Assembly: GCA_031554215.1 (NCBI GenBank)
Contig: JAVBKF010000088.1
Location: 1-9,769 of the forward strand
DNA: 9,769 bases
Reading direction: 5' to 3'
Source: JAVBKE01 sp031554215
Lineage (GTDB): Bacteria; Bacillota; Bacilli; JARBTR01
The position numbers and the translations under genes were made by a program. The notes below the pieces were generated by a model that saw only the letters and a list, made by a program, of their open reading frames with translations, was not told the DNA's origin and searched no databases. Positions 5,912-9,769 of the stretch are shown piece by piece; within the stretch, counting starts at the first letter, position 1, and each line of letters begins with the position of its first letter.

Positions 5912-6814
5912 TTGAATCAGTATTCAAATATTATACAAATTTTTTTAGCTGTATTATCGGTGCTAGTCTCAGTGTTTATTGCAGTTTCTATTTATTCTCT
6001 TCAAAAGAAACATGAAAAGCAACAAATAGTTGAAGCAATAAAACGAGATGCTGATGCTTTTTTGATTAATAACTCTGATGAAATAGAATATTTGCCACTT
6101 TGTATAATCGCCGCAAATGTAGACAAATATGCTAAGCACAACAGGACTATATATTCAAATTTTATTCGTTGCCGAGAGGAACTGCAAGATGAGGTCTTGT
6201 ATCAGATGAATTATCCTAAGTTGATTTTTGAAGCAGAGGGATGGGTGAATAATTATCTAACACAATTTGTTGAAATGGCCGATGAAAACAAACTTGGAAA
6301 AAGTATGCTTTATGGAGGTCATAAGTACTTCCATCGTACTTTGGAAAGTTACCGTGAAGAAAGTGTAGAAGGCATTGATGAAAATGTTTTTGAAAATCCT
6401 AATCCTGATTTGTGTAATAGTATGCTCAGAAAATCTAGCTTAACGAGATACATTGATGGTTATTTAGAATTTACGCTTAGAGATCGTGAAGACACCAAAG
6501 AGTCTCCTGAAAAATTACCTCAATTACCACCATTTGATCATATGTGGGAAGAGTTAAATCTGGCGGATATTCCAGAAAAGATGATGTGTTATTGGACAAT
6601 GAAGTCCGTATACTCATCTGTCATTGCTTTTCATCGTCATGAGATTATAAAAAACAAAGATGAAGATTGGCGACAGCTTCCAGCTGGTGACGCAAGAATT
6701 GAAACATTTGAAGATGTTTACTATCAGGTTCTACTCGAGTTATATGTTTCTTTTTCACCAAGTAGAAGTAAGGTTAGCAGGAGATCAATCTTAATGCAAA
6801 AGCACTCGCATTGA
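5912..6814 (+). CDS. Membrane-anchored protein of unknown function
   Basis: I do not recognise this 300-residue protein. One strong membrane segment lies at about residues 7-29 (I-I-Q-I-F-L-A-V-L-S-V-L-V-S-V), followed at once by K-K-H-E-K, so the bulk is expected in the cytoplasm by the positive-inside rule. The rest is hydrophilic, acidic and mostly helical in appearance, with aromatic stretches (Y-F-H-R-T-L, M-C-Y-W-T-M) and no enzyme motif I can name. The last ~20 residues are Ser/Arg/Lys-rich and look unlike the rest, so the original C-terminus may be lost by frameshift. The start is uncertain: TTG 5912 is far from AAAGGA (5885-5890), while a non-standard ATT at 5900 would sit better; the ATG at 5890 is in another frame. 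It is the only long intact gene in the decayed region, which fits an accessory role such as phage defence, but that is inference. Confidence 0.7.
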   Translation: MNQYSNIIQIFLAVLSVLVSVFIAVSIYSLQKKHEKQQIVEAIKRDADAFLINNSDEIEYLPLCIIAANVDKYAKHNRTIYSNFIRCREELQDEVLYQMNYPKLIFEAEGWVNNYLTQFVEMADENKLGKSMLYGGHKYFHRTLESYREESVEGIDENVFENPNPDLCNSMLRKSSLTRYIDGYLEFTLRDREDTKESPEKLPQLPPFDHMWEELNLADIPEKMMCYWTMKSVYSSVIAFHRHEIIKNKDEDWRQLPAGDARIETFEDVYYQVLLELYVSFSPSRSKVSRRSILMQKHSH

Positions 6815-6831
6815 GTTCTCGTCGTGGAAAG

Positions 6832-6872
6832 AAAAAAGCATGAATAGACCGATAAAGTCTAACTCATGTTTT
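6832..6872 (-). terminator. Terminator between the orphan gene and the pseudouridine synthase pseudogene
   Basis: CATGAATAGAC (6839-6849) pairs with GTCTAACTCATG (6857-6868) apart from a one-base bulge or mismatch, flanked by six A on the left (T on the minus strand) and four T on the right. It fits the minus-strand pseudogene best and can serve the plus-strand gene. Confidence 0.75.
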
Positions 6873-6929
6873 GTAAAGCTACTAATTTCAATCCTACAAA
6901 AATACAGTTTCAACAAACGCCAATATAGA

Positions 6930-7849
6930 CTAACCTTTCTTTGCATCCAGTGATAAAAATCCTTTCGGAATCTCATTTTCAAACCGCAATGTTTCCCTAG
7001 TAACCGAATGTACAAAATCCAGTAAGAATGCGTGGAGACACAGTCGTTTGTGTGGTCTAGTCAATCCATACTTTTTATTTTCGATAATAGGGTGTCCTAG
7101 GTTTTTCATATGGACACGGATTTTATTCTTGCGTCCAGTATCAAGACTGATGTCTAGTAACGCACAGTTCTTCACACTTTGAAAAACTGTGTAGTTGGTA
7201 ATAGCTTCGAGTCCATCACCTGTCTTATTACTTGAGTCCATCATATGTGTTTTTGTCTCGCGTAGCCACGACTTGATAGTGCCCTCTGACTTTGGGTTGC
7301 CCTCAACAATCGTCACTAACCCCGATTAATTACAGCGTCTGTCCATTTCTTCTGCATTTCCAGTTTCACCTTTTCATTTCTGGCAAAGACCAAGAGACCA
7401 GATGTGTCTCGGTCAAGCCTGTGGACAATGAATTTCCGATTGCGCGGACTTGAGACACTGACATACTCGGTAAGCTGGTGATAAGCAGTGTCTAGCTTTT
7501 CCTTTTCGCTGGTAATTGTTAAAAGTCCAGCAGGTTTATTGATGACTATAATATTCTCGTCCTCAAAAACAATTTCTAGCGTGGTAGCACTATTTTCAAG
7601 GTGACGTTCATCATTGCGACTCATATTTCTGCTAATACTTACTTTTTGACCTATATTAAGGGCACAATCATGTTTTGAAACCGCTACGCCATCGACATAG
7701 ACTTCATGGTTTTACAAAAGTGATTTCACATTGTTTCGCGACAATTTTGACATGTTCTCTAAAAAAAGGAAGCAATGTGCTATTTCGTTCACCAAAAATT
7801 CCAGATCGGATTTTTGTGGTTTGCTTTTATGTGTACACCTTTTATTCAT
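6930..7849 (-). pseudogene. RluA-family pseudouridine synthase pseudogene
   Basis: RluA-type enzymes convert uridine to pseudouridine in rRNA or tRNA. Read on the minus strand from ATG 7849 (GAGG box just upstream), the N-terminal S4 RNA-binding domain shows L-S-R-N-N-V-K-S-L-L and then N-H-E-V-Y-V-D-G. The catalytic domain has N-K-P-A-G-L-L and H-R-L-D-R-D-T-S-G (catalytic Asp at about residue 146), and the end has D-T-G-R-K-N-K-I-R-V-H. Repaired, it would be about 306 residues, normal for the family. Two lesions break it: a TAA at 7714-7712 where relatives have a basic residue in the S4 domain, and loss of one T near 7319 that ends the first frame in N-R-G-stop just before L-V-T-I-V-E-G resumes in the next frame. 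Few lesions suggest recent inactivation, and a sequencing error is possible for either one. Confidence 0.85.
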
Positions 7850-7882
7850 CTCTACCTCATCATTCCTTTTTCCAAAATATTT

Positions 7883-7912
7883 ATTTTATTCTCATCAATA
7901 CTATACCGTCAA
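7883..7912 (-). promoter_or_regulatory. Probable promoter of the pseudouridine synthase pseudogene
   Basis: On the minus strand, TTGACG (7912-7907), an 18-base spacer and TAAAAT (7888-7883) form a good sigma-A-type promoter, about 33 bases before the ATG at 7849. The promoter has survived although the gene is broken. Confidence 0.6.
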
Positions 7913-7925
7913 AAATAAAAACATC

Positions 7926-7956
7926 AGCCGGAAAAAGTCCTTTACTTCTTTTGGCT
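7926..7956 (-). terminator. Possible weak terminator of the oxidoreductase pseudogene
   Basis: On the minus strand AGCCAAAAG (7956-7948) pairs with CTTTTT-CC-GGCT (7937-7926) with a bulge, and a T-rich stretch (GATGTTTTTATTTTT) follows. It lies between the two minus-strand pseudogenes. The imperfect stem makes it uncertain. Confidence 0.35.
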
Positions 7957-8023
7957 AGTGTTATATAGTCGGATAGGCGGATAACATCTTTAATTGCGCT
8001 TGATTTCAAGGGTTACAACAGCT

Positions 8024-8822
8024 TCAATCAAACAAAGCCCTTGCGGCAAACACTACCTGCTTATCACAAGGAAATAAAATCCCTGCCTATGCTGGGGCAG
8101 TTTCGGTAATCCGCAAGACCTCTACATTAATTCTCACAATGCCTCATATTGCAAATCATTTTTCCGCTCAATAATATCTGCATGCTCTTGTGCTTCATAA
8201 ATCATATTATTTTAACAAGAAATCGTTTCCACGGAGTGCTTTGTTTCACTAACTCGTTCCACCACAGTCATCGGTAATAAATTATAGACAGTATCAAACT
8301 GAATAGACCCATGACTGCCTTGAATCTCATTTTGCACGTATGTATCAGCTATTTTGAACACATGATTGTACAATTGAAATTGTTATACTGTAAAACCAAT
8401 GTACCGGAACCGTCAATACCATTATGCAGTTTCTTAGCTATAAAGGTGAGCTGTCTTGGCGCACAAAATAGGCCAACAGATGCGAAAATTGGATAGATAC
8501 CAAGATTGACAAGTGCGCCACCAGAAAATGTAGGGTTGAAGCTATTTTTAATATCCCCCTCTAAAAACACGTCATATTTAGAAGAGTATTGGCAGTAATG
8601 AAGTAGGACATTTTGCACAGATCCAATCCGTGTGACTGCTTGCCTAAACGTTGCGAAATTAGGGTCGTGAATGTTACGAATCGCTTCAAATAAGTAGACT
8701 TTGTTTTCTTTTGCAGTAGCAAAGGCTATCTCAAGCTCTTTGCGATTTGAAAAAATCGGCTTTTCGCAAATAACATGCTTGCCGTGTTGTAGAAATAGCA
8801 CAGCTTGCTCAAAATGACACGA
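8024..8822 (-). pseudogene. Gfo/Idh/MocA family oxidoreductase pseudogene, 5' truncated
   Basis: Family members are NAD(P)-dependent sugar or inositol dehydrogenases. The readable part begins at C-H-F-E-Q-A-V and soon gives G-K-H-V-I-C-E-K-P, the family's highly conserved motif with the catalytic lysine, then G-G-A-L-V-N-L-G-I-Y-P in the alpha/beta domain. The N-terminal Rossmann nucleotide-binding part (about 80 residues) is missing, cut at 8822 where an hsdM tail begins. Downstream lesions on the minus strand are a frameshift in the four-T run at 8352-8355 (stop at 8349-8351), TAA at 8212-8214, a further frame change near 8131-8140, and TAG at 8087-8089. Past these the sequence still reads V-L-R-I-T-E-T-A, then F-P-C-D-K near the end, as in intact relatives. 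The gene is certainly dead. Substrate is unknown. Confidence 0.85.
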
Positions 8823-8957
8823 GTTGTGATGAAGCAATTACAAGAAGATAATAAAGAAATAGCTGAACTTGAAGTTGAGATTTATGAGCAATTGAAGATT
8901 TTGGGTGTGGAGATTTAGCCTAGAACCTATTATGCGAGGTATTAGTAAGTGCCAAAG
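8822..8957 (+). repeat. Direct repeat, copy 2 (hsdM 3' end plus flank)
   Basis: Partner of 5584-5719, about 3.2 kb away in the same orientation. Its left edge coincides exactly with the 5' breakpoint of the oxidoreductase pseudogene. Confidence 0.9.
8823..8918 (+). pseudogene. hsdM: HsdM C-terminal fragment (copy 2)
   Basis: The last 31 codons of a type I methylase subunit plus the stop. The peptide differs from copy 1 at two residues (Lys to Glu and Ala to Val, in the coiled coil) and is otherwise identical, ending Y-E-Q-L-K-I-L-G-V-E-I. It has no start and no methylase core, so it is only a relic. Its left neighbour is the truncated oxidoreductase on the opposite strand. Confidence 0.88.
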
Positions 8958-8990
8958 TTCTGGTGCTTCGCTGGATTCTGGCAACAACAC
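8949..8990 (+). pseudogene. hsdS: Possible HsdS N-terminal relic
   Basis: From GTG 8949 the frame reads V-P-K then F-A-G-F-W-Q-Q before a stop. This resembles the usual start of Firmicutes specificity subunits (V-P-K-x-R-F-x-G-F-x-x-x-W-x-Q) after small deletions. It lies in the expected place, 30 bases after the hsdM stop. The match is short, so confidence is modest. The next ~60 bases hold only a small palindrome (9022-9034). Confidence 0.4.
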
Positions 8991-9059
8991 TAACAAATAA
9001 ATATATCGAGACGTTAGGATATAGCATAATGCTACGAGGACAATGCACTCAAGGCTATT

Positions 9060-9122
9060 GAACCACCGTTACCGAATGAAACGTCCAGAGGTGTGAGAGG
9101 TCGGCTACTCAGACTCGGGTAT
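9060..9122 (+). mobile_element. Possible group II intron 3' end relic (domains V-VI)
   Basis: GAACCACCG, then ACCGAATGAAACGT and GGTGTGAGAGGTCGG, followed by ACTCGGG at 9113-9119, resemble the domain V and domain VI text that closes many bacterial group II introns (GAACCGCC...GGTGTGAGAGG...TACTCGAT). Domain V pairing is partly lost (CACC with GGTG and GTT with AAC remain). There is no maturase or reverse transcriptase reading frame in the window, so only a fragment would remain. Recognition is from memory of typical intron ends. Confidence 0.45.
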
Positions 9123-9137
9123 CCACATACTCGGTTA

Positions 9138-9186
9138 TAAAAAATGACTAACGCCACTGCAATTGTGTTTTGCAGTGGCGTTAGTC
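9138..9186 (-). terminator. Strong terminator of the DUF4097-type gene
   Basis: Bases 9146-9162 and 9170-9186 are perfect complements (17 bp) around a seven-base loop, with a six-A run at 9139-9144 that reads as a T run on the minus strand. It lies 38 bases past the stop codon of the minus-strand gene and marks the right edge of the decayed region. Confidence 0.92.
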
Positions 9187-9224
9187 GACTAACTAATGAG
9201 CAAATTGTCAGTGCACTGTGCTAA

Positions 9225-9769
9225 TTACGGCGTGACTGAACTTGTTGAAACAGTAATATTACCATGATCGCTGTGAAGGATCACAGGTGCGGATGCCTCA
9301 CCAATTTGAACTGTATTGCTATTGATCTTGGCAGCATCCTTCTTCGTCTTATTTCCATCATGTTTGAGCTTACCACTAAGCTCGCCAGCGGTGGAAGCTT
9401 CAATCGTTGCAGAAGCGGTGTTTGGTATCGTCCAGTTGAGATTACCGTAACTCGTTGTTACATTTGAACCTTCAAGCAGGATGCATTGATTCAGCTGAAC
9501 CGAATCAGGTGTGTTCACAATCATTGTTCCAGTAACGTTGCTCGCGGTAATTTGTGCGTTTGCAGTGAGTGACACCTGACCCGCAATATCGCTCATATGG
9601 ATCGTTCCGTTCGATACATTTACTTCAACATCCATTGTTTTAGGAACAGAGATATACAATGTGCCATTAATCTCACTTAGTTCATTCCACCCGTCTGTCT
9701 CATCCATTTCGATGTGCAGGGTGTTACCCATTTGTTTGGTAGTAAGGCTATCTTCGACTTCCTTTGCAA
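9225..9769 (-). CDS. DUF4097-type beta-strand-repeat protein, C-terminal part
   Basis: The frame is open to the right window edge, so the N-terminus is missing; an ATG at 9731 is internal, since in-frame sequence (K-E-V-E-D-S-L-T-T-K-Q) continues upstream of it. The visible ~181 residues are a string of short beta strands with Asn, Gly, Thr and Ser turns (V-E-V-N-V-S-N-G-T-I-H-M, A-S-N-V-T-G-T-M, T-T-S-Y-G-N-L-N-W), typical of the right-handed beta-helix-like DUF4097 'putative adhesin' proteins. Some relatives in Bacillota accompany LiaI/LiaF- or PspC-type cell-envelope stress genes, but the neighbours that would show this are outside the window. No LPXTG or membrane segment lies at the C-terminus. 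Function is unknown. Confidence 0.75.
   Translation of the reverse strand, partial: AKEVEDSLTTKQMGNTLHIEMDETDGWNELSEINGTLYISVPKTMDVEVNVSNGTIHMSDIAGQVSLTANAQITASNVTGTMIVNTPDSVQLNQCILLEGSNVTTSYGNLNWTIPNTASATIEASTAGELSGKLKHDGNKTKKDAAKINSNTVQIGEASAPVILHSDHGNITVSTSSVTP

Noticed and set aside
5890..5999. ATG at 5890 as start of the orphan membrane protein
   Set aside because: It is in a different frame and runs into a stop early, before the membrane segment's continuation; it would need a frameshift.
7675..7968. Plus-strand open frames over 7675-7968
   Set aside because: They are antisense to the S4 domain and promoter of the pseudouridine synthase pseudogene and show no motif.
9264..9467. Plus-strand open frame inside the DUF4097-type gene
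   Set aside because: Shadow of the strand-repeat protein, with no ribosome site or recognisable domain.

Overview
The window looks like a low- to mid-GC Bacillota chromosome, probably from the class Bacilli. Genes start with strong AGGAGG-type ribosome sites, there are clear sigma-A promoters, terminators are short hairpins with T runs, and a lone gcvH sits near a YusI-type Spx/ArsC-like gene. I cannot name the genus from the sequence.

Left part (1-4320) is ordinary core sequence. It holds the 3' end of a radical SAM/SPASM gene, a histidine-phosphatase gene, and a compact run of three genes: an Spx/ArsC-like thioredoxin-fold protein, a glyoxalase II-like metallo-beta-lactamase and a TauE/SafE membrane transporter. 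A convergent zinc-ribbon gene follows. It is divergent from gcvH, the lipoyl carrier protein, and each of that pair has a recognisable promoter in the shared gap. The three-gene run may serve thiol or sulfur chemistry, but this is inference from gene neighbours.

Middle part (about 4450-9130) is a degraded accessory region. It contains a frameshifted rhuM gene joined by a deletion to the last ~100 codons of hsdM (type I restriction-modification methylase), one intact orphan gene for a membrane-anchored protein of unknown function, a two-lesion RluA-type pseudouridine synthase pseudogene, and a heavily damaged Gfo/Idh/MocA oxidoreductase pseudogene. The oxidoreductase loses its 5' end exactly where a second copy of the hsdM tail begins. 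The two hsdM tails form a ~136 bp direct repeat, about 90% identical, bracketing ~3.1 kb. After the second copy come a possible hsdS start relic and a sequence resembling the 3' end (domains V-VI) of a group II intron.

Right edge (9138-9769) returns to an intact gene: the 3' part of a DUF4097-type beta-strand-repeat protein on the minus strand, ending in a perfect 17-bp terminator stem. No tRNA, rRNA, CRISPR array or intact transposase was found. The main interest is the genome-decay record of a type I restriction-modification locus and the one open gene left inside it.
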